64,000 nucleotides of DNA, taken from the NCBI GenBank assembly GCA_964504445.1, contig CAZDEO010000002.1, positions 61,951 through 125,950 of the forward strand, written 5' to 3'. The stretch comes from JACSRF01 sp964504445 (lineage in GTDB: Bacteria > Chloroflexota > Anaerolineae > Promineifilales > Promineifilaceae). A model generated the notes under the pieces. That model saw nothing but the letters and a program-made list of their open reading frames with translations, did not search any database and was not told where the DNA came from. This document shows positions 1-8,303 of the stretch, piece after piece (the stretch's first letter is position 1; the number at the start of each line of letters is the position of its first letter). A program made the position numbers and the translations under genes.

Positions 1-1341
1 CTGGACAAAAACTGTGCCGGCGACCAGCACCCACACGCCGGAAAATAAATAAGGCACAAACTGCCAGCGCCGCAGCATGGTCTGCCATCCAAGGCTCAGG
101 GTGAGGGCAATGGGGGCCAGGGCAGGGTAGAGCAGCCGCCCATGGGGTGCTGTCACCTGGCGCATCCAAAATTCCAGGGCAACGGCCGTTGCCAACACCC
201 CTATCCACAGCATCCCCAACCATATCCCTGTCCGGCTATCCCGCTGCCGCCACACAAAAACCACCGCCCCCGCCAGGCCTACCAACACCAACAAACCATA
301 GATCCCATACACCCACTCTGTAGGACGCACCGTCCCCCAACCCAGCGCCAGCCAAAAAGAGCGCCCCACTTCCCACCAACGTTTCCCGCCTGGGGGCAAC
401 TGCGCCGCATCCAAAATGGCCCAAGACGCCCCAAAATGCGGCGTCAGACCACCAGGCGCACCATACAACCACCACCCACGCAACATCCACCAGCCCACAA
501 CCACGCCAACACCCAGGCCCAGCCACAAAGCCGCCACAAACACGTCTCTCCAAGAACGTTGTCGGGTCACGCTCAAACCCAACAATCCCGCTCCAAAAAC
601 TGTCCCCACGGCCAATGTGCTCACCTTAGTTAAGGCCGCCAGCCCCAAAACCAGGCCAGGCCACACCACCCAGGCCACCGACTTCTGATCATGGTGGTTA
701 AGCCAGCGGACCCACAAGTACAGGGAAAATGCGCTCAATGCTGCCGCGGGAATGTCATTAGAAACAACGGTAGCAATGTGTACAACCTGGGGTGTGGTTA
801 CTGCTACCAGGGCTGCCCCCACGGCCACTCCTGGGTGCTGCGGCACAACGTGCCGCGCTATGCCATAAATGCTGGCAACAAGCAGCAACCCAAAAAGCGC
901 CGACAAAACCCGTGCAGCATAAAAAGCCGCCCAGCCACCGCGCAGGGTGTGCTCTTCTGCCGGATAATGCAGCGCTCGATTATCGTTATCAAAGCGCTCA
1001 CGTGCCAGGGGTGCGGCAAAGTATGGATTAGGATGATAAATGGCAGGCGGGTCTTGCAAGTCAAAAAGCCGGGCCGGCAATGCGGCCAGAAAATAGTACA
1101 GGGGGGGCTGACCAGCCTCTTGCTGCACAGGGGTTTGCCAAGCAGCATCCCCTTGCGGTGGCAACCCTTTCCCCTCGGCTAACCACACAATGTAAGCAAA
1201 GTGCTGCGCTTCGTCCGGCCCTTCAAAAGGGGGCATGCGGTAAATGTACAGCGCACTCACAACCATAAAGACGCCTAGTATGGCCCCAAAAAGGGGGAAC
1301 GGCCGTTGCCTATCCCAAATTGAAATTTGTCCCTTTCCCAT
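1..1341 (-). CDS. Partial polytopic membrane glycosyltransferase-like protein (DUF2142/PMT type)
   Basis: The frame is open from ATG at 1341 to the window edge without a stop (447 codons), so the C-terminus lies outside the window. The protein starts with a short cytoplasmic stretch and a membrane helix, then has the motif PDEAQHFAYI and, further on, GQPPLYYFLA. Several hydrophobic helices follow, and near the edge there is HGRLLYPALAP. This acidic-motif, multi-helix pattern is typical of GT-C fold/DUF2142 proteins that use polyprenyl-phosphate sugars at the outer membrane face. The substrate cannot be told. It is transcribed divergently from atpA. The ORF contains two copies of the ACGGCCGT octamer. 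Family level is fairly sure; function is inferred. Confidence 0.75.
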   Translation of the reverse strand, partial: MGKGQISIWDRQRPFPLFGAILGVFMVVSALYIYRMPPFEGPDEAQHFAYIVWLAEGKGLPPQGDAAWQTPVQQEAGQPPLYYFLAALPARLFDLQDPPAIYHPNPYFAAPLARERFDNDNRALHYPAEEHTLRGGWAAFYAARVLSALFGLLLVASIYGIARHVVPQHPGVAVGAALVAVTTPQVVHIATVVSNDIPAAALSAFSLYLWVRWLNHHDQKSVAWVVWPGLVLGLAALTKVSTLAVGTVFGAGLLGLSVTRQRSWRDVFVAALWLGLGVGVVVGWWMLRGWWLYGAPGGLTPHFGASWAILDAAQLPPGGKRWWEVGRSFWLALGWGTVRPTEWVYGIYGLLVLVGLAGAVVFVWRQRDSRTGIWLGMLWIGVLATAVALEFWMRQVTAPHGRLLYPALAPIALTLSLGWQTMLRRWQFVPYLFSGVWVLVAGTVFVQ

Positions 1342-1683
1342 AATTATCACATCACAACACAAACCCTGTCGGCCATACCTGCCGTCCCTCAAATTTTAGT
1401 CACCCCCCTTACCCACGCAAATACTCAACCCATCCGTTAGCCCTATGCGCCACCCAGTATTGACGCTTTGTGAACAATTGGACAAAAGGCCCTACGTAAG
1501 GTAACATCGTCTAGGCTACCGGGAGTGTGCCCAATCATTGTATGCTGAACTGCGTTACAATCATTAAAGTTAACACAGAAGTTGGCACAATCTGAACGCT
1601 CGGCGTTTCCGTTACTCCTGGATACCCTTAAAATCCCATTGCTTGTAATACGTAAACTGCACAATCCTTGAGGAGGTTGGTTC
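1342..1683 (+). promoter_or_regulatory. Divergent atpA upstream region with Rex-like site at 1468-1485
   Basis: No convincing gene is present in these 342 bases. The sequence TTGTGAACAATTGGACAA (1468-1485) matches the Rex operator consensus (TTGTGAA-N4-TTCACAA) except in the middle of the right half-site. A TTGACG hexamer (1460-1465) overlaps its left edge and could be a -35 box, although the -10 at the right distance is poor. Rex is known to control the ATP synthase operon in Streptomyces, and rex lies 6 kb downstream here. The atpA ribosome-binding site GAGGAGG is at about 1669-1675. Rex control of this operon is an inference. Confidence 0.4.
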
Positions 1684-3351
1684 ATGGCAGCCCTTGCCCC
1701 AGACTTCAAAAACATTGCAGACTCATTGTTAGGACAGATCGAAAAATTCGAGCACCGAATCGAAACCCGCAGCGTTGGCAACGTCATCTCTGTTGGCGAT
1801 GGTATTGCCCTCGTCGACGGGCTGGCCAACGTAGAAGCCAGTGAACTGGTCCAGTTCGAAAACGGCGTTGCTGGCTTGGCCCTTAACCTGGAACCCAACA
1901 ACGTCGGTGTCGTCATCATGGGCGACTATACTGGCATTGAAGTGGGTGACCAGGTGCGCGCCACCGGGCAAATTGCCTCTGTGGCCGTTGGCGATGCCCT
2001 CGTTGGCCGTGTCGTGGATGCCCTCGGCAGACCTATCGATGGGAAAGGTCCCATTAAAGCCAGCAAAATACGCCCCATTCAGCGTATTGCCCCCAGCGTC
2101 ATTGAGCGCAAAGGTGTTGACACCCCTGTACAGACCGGCATCATGGCTATTGACTCCATGTTCCCCATTGGCCGTGGTCAGCGCGAGTTGATCATTGGTG
2201 ACCGCCAGACAGGCAAGACCGCCATCTGTCTAGACACCATCATCAACCAAAAAGGGCAAGACATGGTCTGCATCTACGTAGCCATTGGGCAGCGCGTGGG
2301 TCAGGTAGCGGCTGTAGTGGACACGCTGGAGAAATATGGCGCTATGGACTACACCGTCGTCGTTGTTGCCGGCGCGTCTGATCCGGCCCCCATGCAGTAT
2401 TTCGCCCCTTATGCAGGGTGCGCCATTGGCGAGGAATTCATGGACCAGGGTAAAGATGCCCTGGTAATTTACGACGATCTTTCTAAACACGCCTGGGCAT
2501 ATCGTCAAATGTCCCTGATTTTGCGTCGCCCGCCCGGCCGTGAGGCGTACCCTGGTGACATTTTCTCGCTGCACAGTCAGCTTTTGGAACGCTCTGTACG
2601 CCTGCGCGATGAGTGGGTTATTGTGGAAAAGGGCACAGAAGTCACCGCCAATACTATGGGCGTAGATGGCAAGCGCTACTTTGGCAACCTGGAAGAAGAA
2701 GAAATCGAAAAAGGGCTAGAAGCTCTTGGTAACCACGACAAATATGAAGTTAAGAAAGTGCCAGGTACCGGCGGTTCACTCACCGCGCTCCCCATCATCG
2801 AGACCCTATTAGGCGATGTGTCTGCTTACATCCCCACCAACGTTATCTCCATCACCGATGGGCAGATTTTCTTGGAAACCGACCTCTTTAATGCCGGCCA
2901 GCGTCCCGCTATTAATACCGGCCTCTCCGTGTCCCGTGTGGGTAGTGCTGCCCAAAAACGAGCCATGAGTAAAGTAGCTGGTGGCCTGAAGGCTGACCTT
3001 TCACAGTATCGTGAATTGGCGGCTTTTGCCCAGTTTGGCTCGGATCTGGACCCGGCCACTCAGCGCCAGTTGTCCCGCGGGGAGCGGCTGATGGAAATTT
3101 TGAAGCAGCCGCAATATAGCCCGCTGCCACTGCATCACCAGGTAATGATTATTTATGCTGGTTCCCGCGGTTATCTAGACAAGGTAGAAGTCTCGAAGAT
3201 CAATCAGTGGATGTCTGACTTTGTGCGCTACATGGACACAGCCCACCCCGATGTAGGGAAACCGATTTGGGAAAGCGGCGCCTGGAATGCTGAAATTGAA
3301 GCCGCGTTGAAAGAAGCCATTACCGATTTCAACGCGACCTGGATGGCTTAG
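1684..3351 (+). CDS. atpA: F1F0 ATP synthase subunit alpha
   Basis: Regulatory, nucleotide-binding subunit of the F1 sector on the cytoplasmic membrane. The non-catalytic P-loop GDRQTGKT is at residues 172-179, and the conserved block GGSLTALPIIETL begins near 363. At 555 residues it is about 50 longer than the usual 500-510. The excess is an acidic/basic insert at about 308-360, between the LLERSVRL and GTGGSLTALP segments. I recall comparable inserts in other Chloroflexota alpha subunits, but this was not checked here. The start is set by GAGGAGG eight bases before ATG. It is the first gene of atpA-G-D-C-mreB. The delta and F0 genes that normally precede it are absent, so they must be encoded elsewhere. 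Confidence 0.98.
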   Translation: MAALAPDFKNIADSLLGQIEKFEHRIETRSVGNVISVGDGIALVDGLANVEASELVQFENGVAGLALNLEPNNVGVVIMGDYTGIEVGDQVRATGQIASVAVGDALVGRVVDALGRPIDGKGPIKASKIRPIQRIAPSVIERKGVDTPVQTGIMAIDSMFPIGRGQRELIIGDRQTGKTAICLDTIINQKGQDMVCIYVAIGQRVGQVAAVVDTLEKYGAMDYTVVVVAGASDPAPMQYFAPYAGCAIGEEFMDQGKDALVIYDDLSKHAWAYRQMSLILRRPPGREAYPGDIFSLHSQLLERSVRLRDEWVIVEKGTEVTANTMGVDGKRYFGNLEEEEIEKGLEALGNHDKYEVKKVPGTGGSLTALPIIETLLGDVSAYIPTNVISITDGQIFLETDLFNAGQRPAINTGLSVSRVGSAAQKRAMSKVAGGLKADLSQYRELAAFAQFGSDLDPATQRQLSRGERLMEILKQPQYSPLPLHHQVMIIYAGSRGYLDKVEVSKINQWMSDFVRYMDTAHPDVGKPIWESGAWNAEIEAALKEAITDFNATWMA

Positions 3352-3356
3352 TAGTG

Positions 3357-3443
3357 TCTGGCGTCAGGTGTTAAGGTGTCGCCCATCACGCATGTTGATA
3401 CCTGACACCATAGCACTTGGCACTTAACACCTGGAACAAAGTT
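3357..3443. repeat. Intercistronic word-repeat with nested inverted repeats (atpA-atpG)
   Basis: The spacer is built of degenerate repeats of short words (CACTT, GGTGTC, CACCTG). CAGGTGTTAAG (3365-3375) is the exact reverse complement of CTTAACACCTG (3423-3433). Inside them GGTGTC (3375-3380) matches GACACC (3404-3409). The 3' arm ends just before the atpG ATG, which lacks a clear Shine-Dalgarno sequence, so the stem could influence atpG translation. Comparable spacers occur before atpD (about 4341-4397) and atpC (about 5820-5880). Confidence 0.6.
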
Positions 3444-4337
3444 ATGGCTACTGAACGGGAACTAAACAAGCGCATCAAAAGTATCAAGAATATCTCACAG
3501 GTAACCAGCGCGTTAGCGGCCGTTTCGGCATCCAAGGCTAGCCGGGCGCAAAAGCAAGTGGAGGCCACCCGAGATTATGCGGGTAAGGCTTTTGAGATTC
3601 TCAACAATTTGGCTTCTCAACCGGATGCTGCGCATCCTCTGCTGACATTGCGCCCCGAAATTAAAAACACCGCTCTTGTGCTCATTACCGGTGACCGTGG
3701 CCTGGCTGGGGCGTATAACACAAACATCATCAATCGGGCAGAAGTGTTCATCAAGGCGCTCAACACGCCTGTAGAGGTAATCACTATCGGCCGTAAAGGG
3801 CGTGATTTGATGATTCGGCGGGGCTACAACGTGGTGGCAACTTTTGAAAATCCAGACAATCCTTCCATTTTAGATATTACGCCTATTGCCAAGATTGTGA
3901 CAGACGATTATCTTGCGGGAAAGGTGGACCAGGTTTTCGTTGCCTACACGGATTTCATCAATCTAATCAATCGCCACCCCACCGTAAAACAACTGCTGCC
4001 GCTAAAACCGCTGGATTTTGAAGGAATGGCTGTGGCCGAATATGTGCAAAGTGTGGATTTGAGTGGTGTGTCGCGACGCGCTTATACGTATGAACCACGC
4101 CCGGAGGCGCTGTTGGATGTGATTGTGCCGCGCTTTACGCAGCTGCAGGTTTATCAATCGATTCTAGAGGCGTTGGCCAGCGAACACAGTGCGCGTATGG
4201 TGGCAATGAATAATGCCACTGATAATGCTGGGGAACTGATCGAAATTTTGACATTGGAACGTAATAAGGCGCGTCAAACGAGCATTACTAGTGAGATTTT
4301 GGACATCGTTGGCGGCGCGGAAGCTTTGAAAGGATAA
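3444..4337 (+). CDS. atpG: F1F0 ATP synthase subunit gamma
   Basis: Central rotor shaft of F1. The N-terminus ATERELNKRIKSIKNISQVT is the classic family signature, so ATG 3444 is preferred over an upstream TTG at 3417 that would add nine unconserved residues. The protein is 297 residues, normal for the family. The block TGDRGLAGAYNTNII is near residue 80, and the conserved C-terminal helix (RNKARQTSITSEILDIVGGA) is intact. No strong ribosome-binding site is visible. The start is preceded by a stem-forming repeat, and translation may be coupled to atpA. Confidence 0.97.
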   Translation: MATERELNKRIKSIKNISQVTSALAAVSASKASRAQKQVEATRDYAGKAFEILNNLASQPDAAHPLLTLRPEIKNTALVLITGDRGLAGAYNTNIINRAEVFIKALNTPVEVITIGRKGRDLMIRRGYNVVATFENPDNPSILDITPIAKIVTDDYLAGKVDQVFVAYTDFINLINRHPTVKQLLPLKPLDFEGMAVAEYVQSVDLSGVSRRAYTYEPRPEALLDVIVPRFTQLQVYQSILEALASEHSARMVAMNNATDNAGELIEILTLERNKARQTSITSEILDIVGGAEALKG

Positions 4338-4409
4338 TAAATGCGTGTTGGGTGTGCGTCACGAAGGGGTCTGGACATCTGACAACTGACATTGATTGAG
4401 GAGGCTTAC

Positions 4410-5804
4410 ATGGCTACAGGTAAAATTACTGCCATTCGTGGTGTGGTTATTGACGTGGACTTTCCGGTGGGTGATCTGCCGGAGATTTTTGAAGCATTAA
4501 ATGTGGATTTGCCCAACGGCCGTTTAGTGCTTGAGGTGCAGCAGCATTTGGGCGGCGGCGCGGTACGCACCGTTGCGATGGGGTCTACCGACGGATTGGC
4601 CCGCGGTACGGCCGTACACTCTTCTGGCGCCCCCATTAAAGTTCCCGTTGGCCCCGTGACCCTGGGCCGCATTTTTGACGTAGTGGGCGAGGCCATTGAC
4701 GGCCGTCCTACCCCCAAAGCAGACACCTACTACCCCATTCACCGCGCTGCCCCAGAATTCCAAGACCAGAGCACCAAAGCTGAAACCTTCGAAACCGGTA
4801 TGAAGGTTGTAGACCTCATTGCCCCCTTCATCAAGGGTGGCAAAACCGGCATCTACGGCGGCGCCGGCGTTGGCAAAACCGTCACCATCGCCGAACTCAT
4901 TCGCTCCGTCGCCCGCGAGCACGAAGGCGTTTCCATTTTCGCCGGCGTGGGTGAGCGCACCCGCGAAGGCACCGACCTCTACTACGAAATGCAGGAATAC
5001 GGCGTACTCGATTCCGTAGCTATGGTTTTCGGGCAGATGAACGAAACCCCCGGCGTGCGCCTGCGCGTGGCCCTGACCGGGCTGGCCATGGCCGAATACT
5101 TCCGCGACGAAGGGCGCGACGTCCTGCTCTTTATTGACAACATCTTCCGCTACGTGCTGGCTGGTTCCGAAATGTCCGCTTTGCTAGGCCGCATGCCCAG
5201 CGCCGTCGGTTACCAACCCACCCTGGCTTCCGAGATGGGCGCCCTGCAGGAGCGCATCACTTCCACCAAGAGAGGCTCCATCACCTCCATGCAGGCCATT
5301 TACGTGCCCGCCGATGACTACTCTGATCCTGCCCCAGTAGCCACCTTTGCTCACCTGGACGCCACGATTACCCTGGAGCGCAGCGTCTTTGCCAAAGGTA
5401 TCTTCCCCGCTGTAGACCCACTCTCTTCTTCCAGCCGCGCCTTGCAGCCCGACATTGTGGGTGAAGAACATTACCGCACCGCCCGCGAAGTAAAGCAAGT
5501 CCTGCAAACCTACAAAGACTTGCAAGACATCATCGCTATCTTGGGCATTGACGAATTGAGCGAAGACCAAAAACTACTGGTTTCCCGCGCCCGGAAAATT
5601 GAAAAGTTCCTGGGTCAGCCCATGTTCGTGGCTCAAAAATTCCACGGCTTGGAAGGGCAGTATGTGCCCACCAGCGAAACTGTGCGCGGTTTCCGTGAAA
5701 TTCTGGATGGCAAGCACGACAACTTACCGGAACAGGCTTTCTACATGGTAGGTACCATTGACCATGCCATAGAAAAAGCGGAGCAGCTGCGCGAAGCAGC
5801 ATAG
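4410..5804 (+). CDS. atpD: F1F0 ATP synthase subunit beta (catalytic)
   Basis: Catalytic subunit of F1. The Walker A motif GGAGVGKT is at residues 150-157, the catalytic region GERTREGTDLY follows, and the block ALLGRMPSAVGYQPTLASEMG is present. In the segment after FIDNIFR the usual Phe-Thr-Gln is replaced by Tyr-Val-Leu, an unusual but position-conserved change. At 464 residues the length is normal. The ribosome-binding site GAGGAGG (4398-4404) sits five bases before ATG 4410, which decides the start over an upstream TTG at 4392. Three ACGGCCGT octamers fall in its first 300 bases, while atpA and atpG have none. Confidence 0.98.
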   Translation: MATGKITAIRGVVIDVDFPVGDLPEIFEALNVDLPNGRLVLEVQQHLGGGAVRTVAMGSTDGLARGTAVHSSGAPIKVPVGPVTLGRIFDVVGEAIDGRPTPKADTYYPIHRAAPEFQDQSTKAETFETGMKVVDLIAPFIKGGKTGIYGGAGVGKTVTIAELIRSVAREHEGVSIFAGVGERTREGTDLYYEMQEYGVLDSVAMVFGQMNETPGVRLRVALTGLAMAEYFRDEGRDVLLFIDNIFRYVLAGSEMSALLGRMPSAVGYQPTLASEMGALQERITSTKRGSITSMQAIYVPADDYSDPAPVATFAHLDATITLERSVFAKGIFPAVDPLSSSSRALQPDIVGEEHYRTAREVKQVLQTYKDLQDIIAILGIDELSEDQKLLVSRARKIEKFLGQPMFVAQKFHGLEGQYVPTSETVRGFREILDGKHDNLPEQAFYMVGTIDHAIEKAEQLREAA

Positions 5805-5885
5805 GATGAATCGTGGCACGCAAAGCGTAAACGGTACAGTTGTTACCACGCTTTTCGTTTCACGTTTCACGCTTTAGGTGAAACC

Positions 5886-6344
5886 ATGCCTATCCACTGT
5901 GACATTGTAACCCAAGAAAAAACCGTCTACAGTGACGAAGTAGACGCCGTAAATTTACCCGGTTCCGAAGGCCGTCTGGGTATTTTGCCCAACCACACCC
6001 CGCTGCTAACCACCTTAGGGTTTGGCGAAGTCATAGTGCGCAAAGACGGAGAAGAGGAGTTTTTTGCCATTGGTGGTGGTCTGGCTGAAATCCAACCCAA
6101 CAAGGTCATTGTCTTGGCAGACTCAGCGGAACATGTGGCAGAAATTGACATTCGCCGTGCTGAACAGGCTCGCGAACGCGCTGTGCAGCTGATGAAAGAA
6201 GGGGTCCCTGATGACCCAGAACGGTATGCGCAAATTCGGGCTTCTCTGCAGCGCGCCCAAATTCGCATTGACGTTGCCCGCCGCCGCCGCCGCCGCACCG
6301 CATTGCCCACTGGCGCATATCCTCCGCAAGAGGATGAAGGGTAA
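5886..6344 (+). CDS. atpC: F1F0 ATP synthase subunit epsilon
   Basis: Rotor and inhibitory subunit of F1. The N-terminal beta-sandwich shows the usual IVTQEKTVYSDEVDAVNLPG and GILPNHTPLLT blocks (first 45 residues). The C-terminal helical pair follows and ends in a run of six or more arginines near residue 137. At 152 residues it is slightly longer than most family members (about 135) because of a Pro/Gly-rich acidic tail. The 82-base spacer after atpD carries CGTTTCACGTTTCACG-type repeats, with AAAGCGT (5822-5828) complementary to ACGCTTT (5869-5875). It is followed by mreB after 14 bases, suggesting co-transcription. Confidence 0.95.
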   Translation: MPIHCDIVTQEKTVYSDEVDAVNLPGSEGRLGILPNHTPLLTTLGFGEVIVRKDGEEEFFAIGGGLAEIQPNKVIVLADSAEHVAEIDIRRAEQARERAVQLMKEGVPDDPERYAQIRASLQRAQIRIDVARRRRRRTALPTGAYPPQEDEG

Positions 6345-6358
6345 CTAGAGGGCCAACT

Positions 6359-7375
6359 GTGGCATTATTTTCGCCGAACATAGCCATTGACCTGGGCACA
6401 GTAAATGTCCTGGTACACACGCAAGGCCGGGGAGTGGTTTTGCAAGAACCTTCGGTTGTGGCCATCCAGCAAGATGGGAACAATACGATTATTGTTGAGG
6501 TTGGCCGGGCGGCCAAGGAGATGTACGGCCGTACCCCAGAAGAGCTAGAAGTCATGCGCCCTCTGCGGGATGGCGTCATCGCCGACTACTATGTCACCCA
6601 GGGTATGTTGGAATACTTTATCAACAAAGTCACGGGCCGCTTTCTGTTACGCCGCCCCGTAGTGATGATTAGCGTGCCCTACGGTGTGACCAGCGTAGAA
6701 CGTCGCGCAGTCAAAGAAGCCGCCCTCTCTGCGGGTGCCCGCGAAGTCCATCTCATCCCGGAACCATTGGCGGCGGCCATTGGCGCCGGCTTGCCCATTG
6801 GCACCCCCACCGGCAATATGGTCGTTGATATGGGCGGCGGCTCCACCGAAGCGGCCGTTGTCTCCGTCAATGGTATTGTGTGCGCCGAGTCTGTGCGCGT
6901 GGGCGGCGTCCACCTAGACGAAGCCATCATCGGCTACATCCGGAAAAAGTACAACCTGGTGGTGGGGGAACCCACAGCCGAAGCCATCAAAATAAAAATT
7001 GGCGCGGCCGTCGAATTAGACACAGAACTAGACATGCAAGTGCAAGGCCGTGATCAGGTTACGGGGTTACCCAAAACCATCACCGTTCGCTCTAGCGAAG
7101 TAGTAGAAGCCCTGGCCGAACCCCTGACAGCCATTGTCAACGTGGTGCGGGCCGTGCTGGCCAAAACGCCTCCCGAACTGGCTTCCGACATCATTGACCG
7201 AGGCATGGCCTTAACCGGTGGTGGCGCGCTGCTGCGGGAAATTGATACGTTGCTCACCCGCGAAACGGGCGTCCCGGCTTATGTAGCGGACAACCCCATT
7301 GCCTGCACCGCCCTAGGCGCAGGGAAAGCGCTAGCCGAATTGCCCATACTCCAACGCAGCATTCCAGATCTATAG
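6359..7375 (+). CDS. mreB: Rod-shape determining actin homologue MreB
   Basis: Cytoskeletal ATPase that guides lateral cell-wall synthesis. The actin-fold motifs are clear: phosphate-1 IAIDLGTVNVLV (residues 8-19), phosphate-2 VVDMGGGSTEAAVVS (about 155-170) and the adenosine motif LTGGGALLREID near 290. At 338 residues the length is typical. The start is GTG 6359, just after a GAGGG-type ribosome-binding site. It follows atpC by 14 bases and is closed by a strong terminator at 7401. The neighbouring mreC/mreD genes are missing, so this copy is transcribed with energy metabolism rather than in a shape operon. Confidence 0.95.
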   Translation: MALFSPNIAIDLGTVNVLVHTQGRGVVLQEPSVVAIQQDGNNTIIVEVGRAAKEMYGRTPEELEVMRPLRDGVIADYYVTQGMLEYFINKVTGRFLLRRPVVMISVPYGVTSVERRAVKEAALSAGAREVHLIPEPLAAAIGAGLPIGTPTGNMVVDMGGGSTEAAVVSVNGIVCAESVRVGGVHLDEAIIGYIRKKYNLVVGEPTAEAIKIKIGAAVELDTELDMQVQGRDQVTGLPKTITVRSSEVVEALAEPLTAIVNVVRAVLAKTPPELASDIIDRGMALTGGGALLREIDTLLTRETGVPAYVADNPIACTALGAGKALAELPILQRSIPDL

Positions 7376-7395
7376 ACAACTTGGTTGCAACCCAT

Positions 7396-7431
7396 AAAAA
7401 AAGCCCTCTCCATGGACGAGAGGGCTTTTTG
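7396..7431. terminator. Bidirectional intrinsic terminator between mreB and rex
   Basis: A perfect 10-bp stem AAGCCCTCTC (7401-7410)/GAGAGGGCTT (7418-7427) has a 7-base loop. It is flanked by A-run and T-run, so it works on both strands for the converging mreB and rex genes. Confidence 0.93.
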
Positions 7432-7449
7432 TTTATTGTCAAACGCTAA

Positions 7450-8085
7450 TCAATCACCCAAATAATAGGTCATGCGCTGCAATTCAGTTACCGGGTCGCT
7501 GTAACTCACCTGCACATGTTCTGGCGCCGAAAGGTGAAGAGGGGCATAGCTGAGAATCGCGCGAACACCCGCGCCCACCAGGCAGTTAACAATGTCCTGT
7601 GCCGCATGCGCGGGTGTAGCAATAATAGCGACGTGAATCTTATGGTGCTGGACGGTTTCCGCAAGTTCTTCCAGGGGCTGCACAATGAGTTCATTGACTT
7701 GTGTGCCAATTTTGGTGGGATTGTTATCAAAAATCCAGCGAATTTCAAAACCCCGCGGCGCAAAGCCGTCATAATAGGCCAGGGCCGTGCCCAATGAACC
7801 GGCGCCCACCAGTACCACAGGCCAAATTGTATCTAGATGCAAGATCTGGCTCAACTGTTCGATGAGGTAGTTGATGTGGTAGCCCGTGCCCTGTTTACCA
7901 AATTCACCAAAATGGGAAAGGTCTTTACGAATTTGGGCAGAACTCATGCCCAGGCGCTCGGCTAATTCGTGCGAAGAAGTTGTTGGTCTGGCAGATTCGG
8001 CTTGCAAGCGGTGTAGCTCACGCAGGTAAATCGGTAAACGGCCGATCACAATATCGGGTATATTGTTAACCACATTCCACCTCAT
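7450..8085 (-). CDS. rex: Redox-sensing transcriptional repressor Rex
   Basis: Cytosolic homodimeric repressor that binds DNA when NADH/NAD+ is low and lets go when NADH rises. The N-terminal winged helix contains SSAQIRKDLSHFGEFGKQG (residues 48-66), the diagnostic Rex recognition region. The Rossmann motif VGAGSLG follows at 93-99. With ATG 8085 the protein is 211 residues, the usual family size. A longer frame from TTG 8154 is rejected because that codon lies in the -35 box of the apparent rex promoter. A likely autoregulatory operator overlaps the -10. Likely targets in this window are hox (33040) and possibly atp (1468). Confidence 0.95.
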   Translation of the reverse strand: MRWNVVNNIPDIVIGRLPIYLRELHRLQAESARPTTSSHELAERLGMSSAQIRKDLSHFGEFGKQGTGYHINYLIEQLSQILHLDTIWPVVLVGAGSLGTALAYYDGFAPRGFEIRWIFDNNPTKIGTQVNELIVQPLEELAETVQHHKIHVAIIATPAHAAQDIVNCLVGAGVRAILSYAPLHLSAPEHVQVSYSDPVTELQRMTYYLGD

Positions 8086-8108
8086 GGGTGCTGGTTTAGC
8101 AACAGAAA

Positions 8109-8154
8109 TCGTGTAACTTTTCACAATTCTAACATAGGCAAAAACCCGTCGCAA
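8109..8154 (-). promoter_or_regulatory. rex promoter with overlapping Rex operator
   Basis: Reading the minus strand, TTGCGA (8154-8149) and TAGAAT (8131-8126) are separated by 17 bases and form a good sigma-70 promoter. The sequence TTGTGAAAAGTTACACGA (8126-8109) starts at the -10 and covers the predicted start of transcription. It matches the Rex consensus at about 14 of 18 positions. This arrangement suggests autorepression and fixes the rex start codon downstream at 8085. Confidence 0.7.
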
Positions 8155-8192
8155 TAGCGGTGCGTTTTATTTATGTGCGGGTACTAAATAAC

Positions 8193-8223
8193 CCTACGCA
8201 AAGCGTAGGCAGGTTTCTATAAT
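8193..8223 (+). promoter_or_regulatory. Promoter of export operon with palindrome over the -35 region
   Basis: A consensus TATAAT (8218-8223) is present. The -35 position expected 17 bases upstream falls inside a perfect 7-bp palindrome CCTACGC-AAA-GCGTAGG (8193-8209), and no TTGACA-like box is seen. The palindrome could be an operator for an unknown repressor or activator of the downstream MacAB-like genes. Confidence 0.5.
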
Positions 8224-8303
8224 CCTTGTTAGCAATTCCACCCGTTGGGCGGTGAGCCTTTCTAAAGAGCGTATTGAAACTTTGCAAAAGAGTAGGATTT
8301 CTC

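Noticed and set aside
142..1182. Several plus-strand ORFs (for example 142-633 and 691-1182)
   Set aside because: They lie opposite a minus-strand membrane protein with clear family motifs that stays open over the whole 1341 bases. The plus-strand products are Pro/His/Arg-rich shadows.
1443..1919. Minus-strand ORF of 158 residues over the atpA start
   Set aside because: It overlaps the first 236 bases of atpA and has no family features.
4392..4409. Upstream TTG start for atpD
   Set aside because: It lies ahead of and inside the strong GAGGAGG box, which serves ATG 4410.
8086..8154. N-terminal extension of Rex to TTG 8154
   Set aside because: The codon lies in the -35 hexamer of the apparent rex promoter and the added residues are not part of the family.
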